64,000 nt of DNA from Streptomyces sp. NBC_00483 (GTDB lineage: Bacteria; Actinomycetota; Actinomycetes; Streptomycetales; Streptomycetaceae). This document shows, in pieces, positions 18,558 through 27,051 of this stretch; position 1 is the first letter of the stretch; each line of letters opens with the position of its first letter. Below the pieces are notes generated by a model. That model saw only the letters and a program-made list of their open reading frames with translations. It had not been told where the DNA came from and did not search any database. A program made the translations under genes and the position numbers. The stretch covers positions 3,906,001 to 3,970,000 of the forward strand of contig NZ_CP107880.1 in the NCBI RefSeq assembly GCF_036013745.1, in the 5' to 3' direction.

Positions 18558-20375
18558 ATGTGCGGAATCGTCGGTTACATCGGCAAGCGTGACGTCGCGC
18601 CGCTCCTTCTCGAAGGACTGCAGCGCCTGGAGTACCGGGGTTACGACTCCGCGGGCGTCGTCATCACCAGCCCCAAGGCCACCGGCCTGAAGATGGTCAA
18701 GGCCAAGGGCCGCGTGCGCGACCTGGAGGCGAAGGTCCCGGCCCGCTTCAAGGGCACCACCGGCATCGCCCACACCCGCTGGGCCACGCACGGCGCCCCG
18801 TCCGACGAGAACGCGCACCCGCACATGTCGTCCGACGACAAGGTCGCGGTCGTCCACAACGGCATCATCGACAACGCCTCCGAGCTGCGCGCGAAGCTGA
18901 CCGCCGAGGGCATCGAGTTCCGCTCCGAGACGGACACCGAGGTCCTCACCCACCTCATCGCCCGCTCCCAGCAGACCGACCTCGAGGACAAGGTCCGCGA
19001 GGCGCTGCACCTGGTCGAGGGCACGTACGGCATCGCGGTCGTGCACGCCGACTTCCCGGACCGCATCGTCGTGGCCCGCAACGGCTCGCCGGTCGTCCTC
19101 GGCATCGGCGACAAGGAGATGTTCGTCGCCTCGGACATCGCCGCGCTGATCACCCACACCCGCCAGATCGTCACGCTCGACGACGGCGAGATGGCCACGC
19201 TCAAGGCCGACGACTTCCGCACGTACACGACGGCCGGCACCCTCACCGCCAACGAGCCGACCACCGTGGACCTCGAGGCCGCCTCCTTCGACATGGGCGA
19301 CCACGACACGTACATGCACAAGGAGATCTCCGAGCAGGCCGACGCCGTGGACCGCGTGCTGCGCGGCCGCATCGACGACCGGTTCTCCACGGTGCACCTC
19401 GGCGGCCTCAACCTGGACGCCCGCGAGGCCCGCACGGTCCGCCGCGTGAAGATCCTCGGCTGCGGCACCTCGTACCACGCGGGTCTGATCGGCGCCCAGA
19501 TGATCGAGGAGCTGGCCCGCATCCCCGCGGACGCCGAGCCGGCCTCCGAGTTCCGCTACCGCAACCCGGTCGTGGACCCCGACACCCTCTACATCGCGGT
19601 CTCCCAGTCCGGCGAGACGTACGACGTCCTCGCGGCGGTCCAGGAGCTGAAGCGCAAGGGCGCCCGCGTCTTCGGCGTCGTGAACGTCGTCGGCTCGGCC
19701 ATCGCCCGTGAGTCGGACGCGGGCGTCTACGTCCACGCGGGCCCCGAGGTCTGCGTCGTCTCGACCAAGTGCTTCACGAACACGACGGTCGCCTTCGCCC
19801 TCCTGGCCCTGCACCTGGGCCGCATCCGCGACCTCTCGGTCGCCGACGGCAAGCGCATCATCGAGGGCCTGCGCAAGCTCCCGGCCCAGATCACCGCGAT
19901 CCTCGACCAGGAAGCGGAGATCAAGAAGATCGCCGAGGAGTACGCGGACGCCCGCTCGATGATGTTCATCGGCCGCGTGAGGGGCTACCCGGTGGCCCGC
20001 GAGGCGTCCCTGAAGCTCAAGGAGGTCTCGTACATCCACGCCGAGGCCTACCCGGCCTCCGAGCTGAAGCACGGCCCGCTGGCGCTGATCGAGCCGGCGC
20101 TGCCGACGGTGGCGATCGTCCCGGACGACGACCTGCTCGAAAAGAACCGCGCCGCGATGGAGGAGATCAAGGCCCGCTCCGGCCGCATCCTGGCGGTCGC
20201 CCACCAGGAGCAGGAGAAGGCCGACCGCACGATCGTCGTCCCGAAGAACGAGGACGAGCTGGACCCCATCCTCATGGGCATCCCGCTCCAACTCCTCGCC
20301 TACCACACGGCCTTGGCCCTCGGCCGCGACATCGACAAGCCCCGCAACCTGGCGAAGTCGGTCACGGTCGAATAG
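18558..20375 (+). CDS. glmS: Glutamine-fructose-6-phosphate aminotransferase (isomerizing)
   Basis: A 605-residue enzyme that makes glucosamine-6-phosphate from fructose-6-phosphate and glutamine for cell-wall and chitin-related sugar metabolism. The N-terminal nucleophile cysteine follows the initiator Met (MCGIVGYIGKRD). The glutaminase domain spans about 1-220 (HTRWATHGAPSDENAHPH, HNGIIDN). Two SIS sugar-isomerase domains follow, with GCGTSYHAGLIG and SQSGETYDVL. The C-terminus NLAKSVTVE matches the family end that carries the sugar-channel lysine. A GAGGGG site precedes the ATG. It is followed by a strong terminator. Confidence 0.96.
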   Translation: MCGIVGYIGKRDVAPLLLEGLQRLEYRGYDSAGVVITSPKATGLKMVKAKGRVRDLEAKVPARFKGTTGIAHTRWATHGAPSDENAHPHMSSDDKVAVVHNGIIDNASELRAKLTAEGIEFRSETDTEVLTHLIARSQQTDLEDKVREALHLVEGTYGIAVVHADFPDRIVVARNGSPVVLGIGDKEMFVASDIAALITHTRQIVTLDDGEMATLKADDFRTYTTAGTLTANEPTTVDLEAASFDMGDHDTYMHKEISEQADAVDRVLRGRIDDRFSTVHLGGLNLDAREARTVRRVKILGCGTSYHAGLIGAQMIEELARIPADAEPASEFRYRNPVVDPDTLYIAVSQSGETYDVLAAVQELKRKGARVFGVVNVVGSAIARESDAGVYVHAGPEVCVVSTKCFTNTTVAFALLALHLGRIRDLSVADGKRIIEGLRKLPAQITAILDQEAEIKKIAEEYADARSMMFIGRVRGYPVAREASLKLKEVSYIHAEAYPASELKHGPLALIEPALPTVAIVPDDDLLEKNRAAMEEIKARSGRILAVAHQEQEKADRTIVVPKNEDELDPILMGIPLQLLAYHTALALGRDIDKPRNLAKSVTVE

Positions 20376-20390
20376 GCCCTCGCGCCACAC

Positions 20391-20434
20391 AAACGGGTCC
20401 CGTACGCGCCACCAAGCGCACGGGACCCGTTTTC
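20391..20434 (+). terminator. glmS terminator
   Basis: Stem AAACGGGTCCCGT (20391-20403) pairs with ACGGGACCCGTTT (20420-20432), 16-nt loop, followed by TTT. It is 15 bp after the glmS stop. Confidence 0.85.
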
Positions 20435-20633
20435 GTGAGGGCCGGAGCCGCCCATTGCCCCGACCCTTGGCCGTCGACCGGCGGCCGTCACCCGCCGGCC
20501 TCCGGCCCGCCCACGTTCTTCCAGCGACCCGTATTTACCCTTCACAAGGGCACAAAGCACCTCTACGCGGGAGTAGATTTATCCAACGGCGCAAATTCAA
20601 CTACCGGGCCAACTCCCGCTTCCCCACAGGGAC

Positions 20634-21158
20634 TTAAGGGATCACAATGACCGGCCGCTGCGCGCGCCGCGCAAGCCGCCCGGCGACCGAGCCGAAGATC
20701 CGCCCGACGAGCCCGTGGGTCGAGCCCACGACGATCGCGTCGGCCGAGTACTCGTGCCCGACCTCCTCCAGCTCGTGGCAGATGTCGCCACCGCGCTCGA
20801 CGAGGATCCAGGGCACCTCGGACAGATACTCCGCACAGGCGAGCTCGAGCCCGAGGACCTCCGTCCGGTGGTCCGGCACGTCCACGAACACCGGCGGCTC
20901 ACAGCCCGCCCACACCGTGGTGGGCAGCCGGTTGGCCACATGGACGATGACCAGCCCCGAGCCCGAACGGTGGGCCATGCCGATCGCGTACGCGAGTGCC
21001 CGCTCGCTCGATGTGGAGCCGTCGAAGCCGACGACGACCCCGTGCTTGAACGCGGGATCACAGGCTTGACGTGTCTCTTCCGCCGCTCGGGGCGTCGCCG
21101 TGGGATCGGCGACCTGCCGCTTGCGGTCCGCGGGTTCAGGGATTTCGTGACCGGCCAT
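20634..21158 (-). CDS. Universal stress protein (single UspA domain)
   Basis: A 174-residue protein with one Usp domain after a 35-residue N-terminal extension rich in charged residues. The domain starts GVVVGFDGSTSSERALAYAI. It ends ADAIVVGSTHGLVGRIFGSV, the G-x2-G-x9-G-S ATP-binding loop, then RRAQRPVIVIP. It therefore probably binds ATP. The ATG at 21156-21158 is the most likely start; the frame runs farther upstream without a convincing ribosome site. It is convergent with glmS and stands alone. Confidence 0.85.
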   Translation of the reverse strand: MAGHEIPEPADRKRQVADPTATPRAAEETRQACDPAFKHGVVVGFDGSTSSERALAYAIGMAHRSGSGLVIVHVANRLPTTVWAGCEPPVFVDVPDHRTEVLGLELACAEYLSEVPWILVERGGDICHELEEVGHEYSADAIVVGSTHGLVGRIFGSVAGRLARRAQRPVIVIP

Positions 21159-21504
21159 GAGTGTCTCGGCGTGTACCTCGTGGGCCTCTAATGAGGGGAC
21201 GACAACTGATCGGCGGAGCCGTGTCCGGGAATCATCTTCCCAACCCCATACCCCCAAGGGTACGGCGACACTCCTCCTCTGCCCAGACTCTGCTCTCCGG
21301 GCCCAGAGCCGCACCTTCGTTCACCGATGGCCCCGCTCCGCCGCGTTCAGGGGAGCATGCACGAGGGTCGGCCGTATGGCAATGGTTGCTGCCCCGTACA
21401 GGCGGATTGCGCGCCCAACTGGGCGTCTGTCATCCCACGACGAAGTGACCCGGGCCGGTCGGCGGCGTTGAACTCGCGTACCGAAAGACACAGGGGAGCG
21501 CTCA
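21159..21504. other. Intergenic region between the stress-protein gene and a small membrane-protein gene
   Basis: A 346-bp divergent gap with no credible gene. It contains TACCCCCAAGGGTA (5-bp arms, near 21248-21261) and must hold the promoters of both flanking genes. I could not assign -10/-35 boxes with confidence. Confidence 0.5.
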
Positions 21505-21831
21505 GTGCCCGGACCGACCATCGCCCAGCGAACCAGCGCCGCGGCCCATCCCGACGCACCCCTGCCCGCGCGCTGGGCCGCGTTCAGCTGCGTCCTGGTG
21601 CCGCCGCTCGTACTCGTCTGGTACGGCTCCTCCGGCGCGGGCGCCGCCGGCGCCGCCCTGGGGCTCGCGGCGATCACCACGGCGTGCCGGTTACTCCTTC
21701 GACAGTCGGAGCGCGGGGCTGCACAGTTGCACAGTGAACAATGCCGGGCGCATCGTGGTCGGCACGGCGGGAGCGGGTCGGACGCGCGGGACGGCGAGCG
21801 CCGGACCGAGCGGGATACGCCCGTTGGCTGA
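21505..21831 (+). CDS. Small membrane protein
   Basis: A 108-residue protein from a GTG with GGGGAG 7-12 nt upstream. Two hydrophobic stretches at about residues 24-42 (WAAFSCVLVPPLVLVWYGSS) and 45-63 (GAAGAALGLAAITTACRLLL) suggest two membrane helices in a hairpin. A polar, Arg/Asp-rich cytoplasmic tail follows. It lies upstream of adpA, separated by 399 bp. No family recognised; the tail composition is unusual and the start or end could be mis-set. Confidence 0.6.
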   Translation: MPGPTIAQRTSAAAHPDAPLPARWAAFSCVLVPPLVLVWYGSSGAGAAGAALGLAAITTACRLLLRQSERGAAQLHSEQCRAHRGRHGGSGSDARDGERRTERDTPVG

Positions 21832-22230
21832 CCGGTTTCAACGCGGCGCTCCGATAATTTTCAGCCAACTTGGGCCAGCGGGCCACCCCTTGCGTTTCGC
21901 CTCCTCCAACCCCCGTTCCACCAGGGCAGAAACAGCGATAAAAAGCGCTTCCACCCTACGGGGACCGGCCACGGAGTTGAGGCCCACTTCCCAGCAACGC
22001 CCTTGAGTGCAACGCTTCGTGATCGAATGCTTCACGCCAAGTTGCCTTGTCGACAATCTGTCAGGTTCTTAACTGGTCACGACGGCACCATGGGACGCAG
22101 TAGATTCGATCTTGACTGTCTGATCTGAAGGCGGCGGGGGACTTCGTGCATCACCGAGGGGAAACGTGCAGGAGCGAACGACCCGTCAAAATATTGAGGG
22201 AGCCGGGATCACCGAGGGGGGCTTAGCAGC
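21832..22230 (+). promoter_or_regulatory. Long leader/promoter region of adpA
   Basis: A 399-bp region without a gene, with patches of lower GC than neighbours (for example around 21850-21870 and 21935-21950). Streptomyces adpA genes typically have a long regulatory region bound by AdpA itself and other developmental regulators. I see no perfect consensus site. GAGGGGGG at 22214-22221 is a strong ribosome site 9 nt before the ATG. Confidence 0.6.
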
Positions 22231-23439
22231 ATGAGCCACGACGCCACCACCGCGCCGGAGGCGGCGGCTCGCAAGCTGTCGGGGCGCCGTCGACGAGAGA
22301 TCGTCGCGGTGCTGCTGTTCAGCGGCGGACCCATCTTCGAGAGTTCCATTCCACTCTCCGTGTTCGGCATCGACCGACAGGACGCGGGAGTTCCGCGCTA
22401 TCGATTGCTCGTGTGCTCCGGCGAAGAGGGACCCCTGAGGACCACGGGGGGACTCGAACTCACCGCGCCGCACGGACTCGAGGCGATATCGCGAGCGGGC
22501 ACGGTGGTCGTGCCCGCCTGGCGGTCCATCACTTCTCCGCCACCGGAGGAGGCGTTGGACGCCTTGCGTCGCGCCCACGAAGAGGGCGCGCGCATCGTCG
22601 GCCTGTGCACGGGAGCCTTCGTGCTCGCCGCGGCAGGCCTGCTGGACGGCCGTCCGGCGACCACGCATTGGATGTACGCGCCGACGCTCGCCAAGCGCTA
22701 TCCGTCGGTCCATGTGGACCCGCGCGAGCTCTTCGTGGACGACGGCGACGTACTGACGAGCGCCGGCACCGCGGCCGGTATAGATCTGTGTCTGCACATC
22801 GTGCGCACGGACCACGGCAACGAGGCGGCCGGAGCGCTCGCCCGCCGTCTGGTGGTCCCACCGCGCCGCAGCGGCGGCCAGGAGCGCTACCTCGACAGGT
22901 CTTTACCCGAGGAGATCGGCGCGGACCCGCTGGCCGAGGTCGTCGCCTGGGCCCTGGAGCACCTCCACGAGCAGTTCGACGTGGAGACGCTCGCCGCCCG
23001 CGCCTATATGAGCCGCCGCACCTTCGACCGCCGCTTCCGGTCACTGACGGGGTCCGCCCCGCTCCAGTGGCTGATCACGCAGCGGGTGCTGCAGGCCCAG
23101 CGGCTCCTGGAGACGTCCGACTACTCGGTCGACGAGGTGGCGGGCCGCTGCGGCTTCCGCTCCCCCGTCGCGCTGCGCGGGCACTTCCGGCGCCAGCTGG
23201 GCTCGTCCCCGGCCGCGTACCGGGCTGCCTACCGGGCGCGCAGGCCACAGCCGAGCGAGAGTCACGGGAAGCCGGAGAAGCCCGACAGGACGGTCGAGCT
23301 CGCGGGTGTGCCGGGCGCCGAGGGGACTCCGGTCCCCGCGCAGTCCCGGCGCACGGCAGCCGCGAGCGCACTCGGCCCGCACGCGGCTTCGATGCCGATG
23401 GGCCACTCGGGTCTGCCCGGCCCGCGCACGGCTTCGTAG
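22231..23439 (+). CDS. adpA: AdpA, AraC-family master regulator of development
   Basis: A 402-residue transcription factor. Residues about 15-210 form a DJ-1/PfpI-like dimerisation domain ([20 protein letters not shown], then [20 protein letters not shown]). Residues about 240-335 are the AraC-type double helix-turn-helix ([20 protein letters not shown], then [20 protein letters not shown]). The C-terminus is a Pro/Ser-rich tail. Leu225, in the linker between the domains, is encoded by TTA (22903-22905), the rare codon read by the bldA tRNA. AdpA activates morphological differentiation and antibiotic pathways. The next gene is ornA, the usual Streptomyces order. Confidence 0.96.
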   Translation: MSHDATTAPEAAARKLSGRRRREIVAVLLFSGGPIFESSIPLSVFGIDRQDAGVPRYRLLVCSGEEGPLRTTGGLELTAPHGLEAISRAGTVVVPAWRSITSPPPEEALDALRRAHEEGARIVGLCTGAFVLAAAGLLDGRPATTHWMYAPTLAKRYPSVHVDPRELFVDDGDVLTSAGTAAGIDLCLHIVRTDHGNEAAGALARRLVVPPRRSGGQERYLDRSLPEEIGADPLAEVVAWALEHLHEQFDVETLAARAYMSRRTFDRRFRSLTGSAPLQWLITQRVLQAQRLLETSDYSVDEVAGRCGFRSPVALRGHFRRQLGSSPAAYRAAYRARRPQPSESHGKPEKPDRTVELAGVPGAEGTPVPAQSRRTAAASALGPHAASMPMGHSGLPGPRTAS

Positions 23440-23481
23440 GCCCGCAGGACAGCACCGAGCACAGGAGCTGATGCCCGTCGT

Positions 23482-23511
23482 CTGCCAGTGGGAAGGTCGG
23501 ACCCGTAGGGT
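23482..23511 (+). promoter_or_regulatory. Leaderless promoter of ornA
   Basis: CTGCCA (23482-23487) and TAGGGT (23506-23511) are 18 bp apart and resemble -35 and -10 boxes. The ATG follows the -10 box by only 7 nt and no Shine-Dalgarno is visible, so transcription probably begins at or next to the start codon. Confidence 0.6.
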
Positions 23512-23518
23512 TGGGCGC

Positions 23519-24121
23519 ATGAACGATCGCATGGTGTGGATCGACTGCGAGATGACCGGACTCTCGCTGGCGAACGACGCGCTCATCGAGGTGGCCGCAC
23601 TGGTCACCGACTCGGAGCTGAACGTACTCGGCGACGGTGTGGACATCGTGATCCGCCCGCCGGACGAGGCCCTGGAGACGATGCCCGAGGTGGTGCGCAA
23701 CATGCACACCGCCTCGGGTCTCCTCGACGAGCTGGCGGGCGGCACGACGCTCGCGGACGCCGAGGAACAGGTCCTGGCGTACGTGCGTGAGCACGTCAAG
23801 GACGCGGGCAAGGCCCCGCTCTGCGGGAACTCGGTCGGTACCGACCGAGGATTCCTGCTGCGTGACATGCCGACGCTGGAGGACTACCTCCACTACCGGA
23901 TCGTCGATGTGTCCTCGGTCAAGGAGCTCGCCAGGCGCTGGTACCCGAGGGCGTACTTCAACAGTCCGGACAAGAACGGCAACCACCGGGCGCTCGCCGA
24001 CATCCGCGAGTCCATCGCCGAGCTGCGCTACTACCGCGAGGCGGTCTTCGTCCCGCAGCCCGGGCCGGACTCGGACACCGCGAAGTCGATCGCGGCGAAG
24101 TACGTCCTGCCTGCGGAATAA
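23519..24121 (+). CDS. ornA: Oligoribonuclease
   Basis: A 200-residue DEDDh-type 3'-5' exoribonuclease that degrades 2-5 nt RNA fragments (and pGpG) to mononucleotides; essential for normal Streptomyces development. Start [20 protein letters not shown] carries the first Asp and Glu. The third acidic site is in [17 protein letters not shown], and [14 protein letters not shown] holds the final His/Asp. The ATG at 23519 lies only 7 nt from a -10 box, indicating a leaderless mRNA. Directly after adpA. Confidence 0.95.
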   Translation: MNDRMVWIDCEMTGLSLANDALIEVAALVTDSELNVLGDGVDIVIRPPDEALETMPEVVRNMHTASGLLDELAGGTTLADAEEQVLAYVREHVKDAGKAPLCGNSVGTDRGFLLRDMPTLEDYLHYRIVDVSSVKELARRWYPRAYFNSPDKNGNHRALADIRESIAELRYYREAVFVPQPGPDSDTAKSIAAKYVLPAE

Positions 24122-24137
24122 TCCCTCGTAAGCCCCT

Positions 24138-24206
24138 GTGTACGGGGTCCGGACCCACCCGGGAAAAGGTGTGCGCGAGCACCCCTTCGGACCCTGTACA
24201 CTTTTT
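24138..24206 (+). terminator. Nested hairpin terminator after ornA
   Basis: GTGTACGGGGTCC (24138-24150) pairs with GGACCCTGTACAC (24189-24201; one G-U pair). The 38-nt loop contains a smaller hairpin GGTGTGC-GCGAGCACC, and TTTTT follows. This is a bipartite terminator with an unusually large inner loop. Confidence 0.75.
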
Positions 24207-24242
24207 CTCGGCCGGTCGGAAGAAAGACAAACGACCGGACAT

Positions 24243-24316
24243 GGTGGGTGTAGCTCAGTTGGTAGAGCACCTGGTTGTGGTCCAGGTGGCCGCGGGTTCA
24301 AGTCCCGTCACTCACC
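24243..24316 (+). tRNA. tRNA-His (anticodon GTG)
   Basis: A full cloverleaf: acceptor GTGGGTG pairs with CACTCAC, the anticodon arm reads CCTGG-TTGTGGT-CCAGG (anticodon GTG), and the T arm is GCGGG-TTCAAGT-CCCGT. G at 24243 is the expected extra 5' G (G-1) opposite the discriminator C. CCA is not encoded. A terminator hairpin follows 13 bp later. Confidence 0.95.
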
Positions 24317-24328
24317 CTGAAGGATCCG

Positions 24329-24360
24329 AAGGCCCCGGTTCGAGAGAACCGGGGCCTTCG
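24329..24360 (+). terminator. Terminator after tRNA-His
   Basis: AAGGCCCCGGTTC (24329-24341) pairs perfectly with GAACCGGGGCCTT (24346-24358) around a GAGA loop. Confidence 0.85.
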
Positions 24361-24395
24361 GCGTTCCCGGGGGATGCTGACCCCCGGGGCCACAT

Positions 24396-25451
24396 CTACG
24401 ACGAGGCGCGGACCACCAGCTCCGTCGGAAGCACCAGGTGCCGCTGCGTGCCCCGGCGGACGGACGAGCGCTTCCCCTCCGCGGCCAGGGCGATCTCGTC
24501 GAGCAGCAGCCCCGTCATCGCCCGGCCCATGTCCAGGGTGGGCTGGCGCACGCTGGTGAGGCCCGGCTCCATGTGGCGGGCGATCACCGAGTCGTCGAAG
24601 CCGACCAGGGAGACGTCGTCGGGGATGCGGCGGCCCGCCTCGCGCAGCACCTGGCGGGCGCCCGAGGCCATCAGGTCGGAGCAGGCGAAGACCGCGTCGA
24701 GGCCGGTGCCGCACTCCAGGAGCTCCTCCATGCAGCGGCGGCCGCCCTCCTCCGTGAAGTCTCCGTAGGTCACCAGCTTCTCGTCGTAGCCGATGCCGCT
24801 CGCGGCCAGCTCGTCCACGTAGCCGCCGAAGCGGCGCTGGGCCCCGTACACATCGAGCGGGCCCGCGATGATCGCGACGGAGCGGCGGCCCCGGGAGACC
24901 AGGTGCTCGACGGCGGAGCGGGCGCCCGCGTAGTTGTCGGTGTCGACCGAGGGCAGCGGCTCGTCCGCGGAGCGGGGGCCGCTGATCACGGTCGGGATGT
25001 CCATCTGGATGAGGCGGTCCGCGAGCGGGTCGTCGGAGTGCACCGAGACCAGGAGGACGCCGTCGACGCGGTGGGCGGCGAGGTAGGTGGCCAGCCGGTC
25101 CTGTTCGCGCTCGCCGCGGGCGAAGGTGAGCAGGAGCTGGAGGTTGGTCTCGGCGAGGGCGAGGCCGACGCCGCCGACCATGCCGGAGAAGTACGGCTCG
25201 GAGAAGAACCGGGACTCGGCCTCCGGGACCACCACGGCTATGGAGTCCGAGCGGTTGGCCGCGAGGGCACGGGCCGCCGTGTTCGGTACATAGCCGAGCT
25301 CGGCGACCGCCTCCTCGACCGCGGCGCGGGTGCGGTCGCTGACCCGCGGCGACCCGTTGATGACACGGGAGACCGTGCCCCGGCCGACGCCCGCTCGGGC
25401 CGCGACCTCCTCGAGGGTCGGGCGCCTGCCGTGCGTGCCGTGAGCCACCAT
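24396..25451 (-). CDS. cebR: LacI-family repressor CebR
   Basis: A 351-residue LacI-type regulator. The helix-turn-helix starts at about residue 10 (RRPTLEEVAARAGVGRGTVS) and the hinge is VPNTAARALAANRSDSIAVV. The periplasmic-binding-type ligand domain spans about 65-345 (ACSDLMASGARQVLREAGRR, IPDDVSLVGFDDS). GGGAGGT lies 9 nt before the ATG at 25449-25451. It diverges from cebE across a perfect TGGGAGCGCTCCCA box and a second box sits at bglC, so it is the CebR-type repressor of cello-oligosaccharide use, released by cellobiose. Confidence 0.92.
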   Translation of the reverse strand: MVAHGTHGRRPTLEEVAARAGVGRGTVSRVINGSPRVSDRTRAAVEEAVAELGYVPNTAARALAANRSDSIAVVVPEAESRFFSEPYFSGMVGGVGLALAETNLQLLLTFARGEREQDRLATYLAAHRVDGVLLVSVHSDDPLADRLIQMDIPTVISGPRSADEPLPSVDTDNYAGARSAVEHLVSRGRRSVAIIAGPLDVYGAQRRFGGYVDELAASGIGYDEKLVTYGDFTEEGGRRCMEELLECGTGLDAVFACSDLMASGARQVLREAGRRIPDDVSLVGFDDSVIARHMEPGLTSVRQPTLDMGRAMTGLLLDEIALAAEGKRSSVRRGTQRHLVLPTELVVRASS

Positions 25452-25569
25452 GACTCGTACCTCCCCAGATCTTGAGCGGAATCTAACAGCCCGATAACCG
25501 CACGAACTTGTCGCCGCCGAGTGTCTTGACACCCCGGGTTCGAGCGACGACCCTTCAACTCATCACGGA

Positions 25570-25583
25570 TGGGAGCGCTCCCA
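25570..25583. promoter_or_regulatory. CebR operator upstream of cebE
   Basis: TGGGAGCGCTCCCA is a perfect 14-bp palindrome identical to the CebR consensus. It is 119 bp from the divergent cebR start and 146 bp from cebE, so it can regulate both. Confidence 0.92.
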
Positions 25584-25728
25584 CCCTACTGGACGCATAC
25601 AGAAGCCGCACGTTCCCCGCCCGAGCCGCAAGTGAACAACCGGGCCCAGTACAACAGTTGGCAGTGGCAGTTGGCCGGGGGGTCTGCACGTCTCAGCATC
25701 AAGAGCACTTGAGCACTTGGAGGACGCA

Positions 25729-27051
25729 ATGCGCACTGCCCGTACGTCCCGACGCGCGATGACCTTCGCGGTCGTCGCCGCCTTGGCCACAGGCCTGCTT
25801 GCCGGTTGTGCGAGCGATGACGGCGACGACTCCGGGGGCGCCGGAGGCTCCGGTGACAAGGAGGGCGCGACCACACTGACGGTCGGCACCTTCGGCACCT
25901 TCGGTTACAAGCAGGCCGGGCTCTACGACGAGTACATGAAGCTGCACAAGAACATCACCATCAAGGAAAACGTCACCACCCGGACCGACGTCTACTGGCC
26001 CAAGACCCTCACCCGTCTGCAGGCCGGATCCGGCACCGACGACATCCAGGCCATCGAGATCGGCAACATCACCGAGGCCGTGCAGACGCAGGCGAACAAG
26101 TTCGTCGACCTCGGCAAGGAGGTCGACAAGTCGCAGTGGCTGGACTGGAAGAACAAGCAGGCCACCACCAAGGACGGCAAGCTGATCGGGCTCGGCACCG
26201 ACGTCGGTCCGATGGCGATCTGCTACCGCAAGGACCTCTTCAAGAAGGCCGGCCTGCCCACCGACCGCACCAAGCTCGCCGAGATGTGGAAGGGCGACTG
26301 GGCGAAGTACGTCGACGTCGGCAAGGACTACATGAAGAAGGCGCCGAGCGGCACCAAGTTCGTGGACTCCGCCTCGTCGGTCTACAACGCGGCGCTGGGC
26401 GGCGCGAAGGACCGCTACTACGACAAGAGCGGCAACGTCATCTGGGACAAGTCCGAGGGTGTCAAGAAGTCGTGGGACGCCTCGATGGAGGTGGCGACCT
26501 CCAACATGTCGGCGAAGCTGAAGCAGTTCGACAAGCCGTGGGACCAGGGCTTCGCCAACGCCAAGTTCGCCACCGTCGCCTGCCCGGCGTGGATGGTCGG
26601 CTACATCCAGGAGAAGTCCGGTGACGCCGGCGAGGGCAAGTGGGACATCGCGGCCGCGCCGACCGCGGCCAACTGGGGCGGCTCCTTCATCGGTGTGCCG
26701 ACGGCGAGCAAGCACCAGAAGGAGGCCATCGCCCTCGCGAAGTGGCTGACCGCCCCCGCGCAGCAGGCGAAGGTCTTCGCCAAGCAGGCCAGCTTCCCGT
26801 CGACCCCGTCGGCGTACTCGACCCTGAAGCCGAAGGCCGAGACCCTGGCGTACTTCTCGGACGCGCCGCTGACGCAGATCTTCTCCGACTCGGCGAAGAC
26901 CATCCCGGTGCAGATCTTCGGCATCAAGGACCAGCCGATCAACACGGCGATCACCGACACGGGCATCCTCCAGGTCGAGCAGAAGGGCAAGTCGCCCGAG
27001 CAGGGCTGGGACGCTGCCACCAGCGAGGTCAAGGACGTGCTCGGCCAGTGA
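25729..27051 (+). CDS. cebE: Cellobiose/cello-oligosaccharide-binding lipoprotein
   Basis: A 440-residue extracellular solute-binding protein. GGAGG lies 6-10 nt before the ATG. The signal peptide ends in the lipobox LAGC (Cys about residue 27), followed by an Asp/Gly/Ser-rich linker. The family-1 binding fold runs from TLTVGTFGTFGYKQAGLYDE to the end. It binds cellobiose or cellotriose and hands them to CebFG. The usual MsiK ATPase is not in this window. It overlaps cebF by four bases (GTGA). Confidence 0.93.
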   Translation: MRTARTSRRAMTFAVVAALATGLLAGCASDDGDDSGGAGGSGDKEGATTLTVGTFGTFGYKQAGLYDEYMKLHKNITIKENVTTRTDVYWPKTLTRLQAGSGTDDIQAIEIGNITEAVQTQANKFVDLGKEVDKSQWLDWKNKQATTKDGKLIGLGTDVGPMAICYRKDLFKKAGLPTDRTKLAEMWKGDWAKYVDVGKDYMKKAPSGTKFVDSASSVYNAALGGAKDRYYDKSGNVIWDKSEGVKKSWDASMEVATSNMSAKLKQFDKPWDQGFANAKFATVACPAWMVGYIQEKSGDAGEGKWDIAAAPTAANWGGSFIGVPTASKHQKEAIALAKWLTAPAQQAKVFAKQASFPSTPSAYSTLKPKAETLAYFSDAPLTQIFSDSAKTIPVQIFGIKDQPINTAITDTGILQVEQKGKSPEQGWDAATSEVKDVLGQ

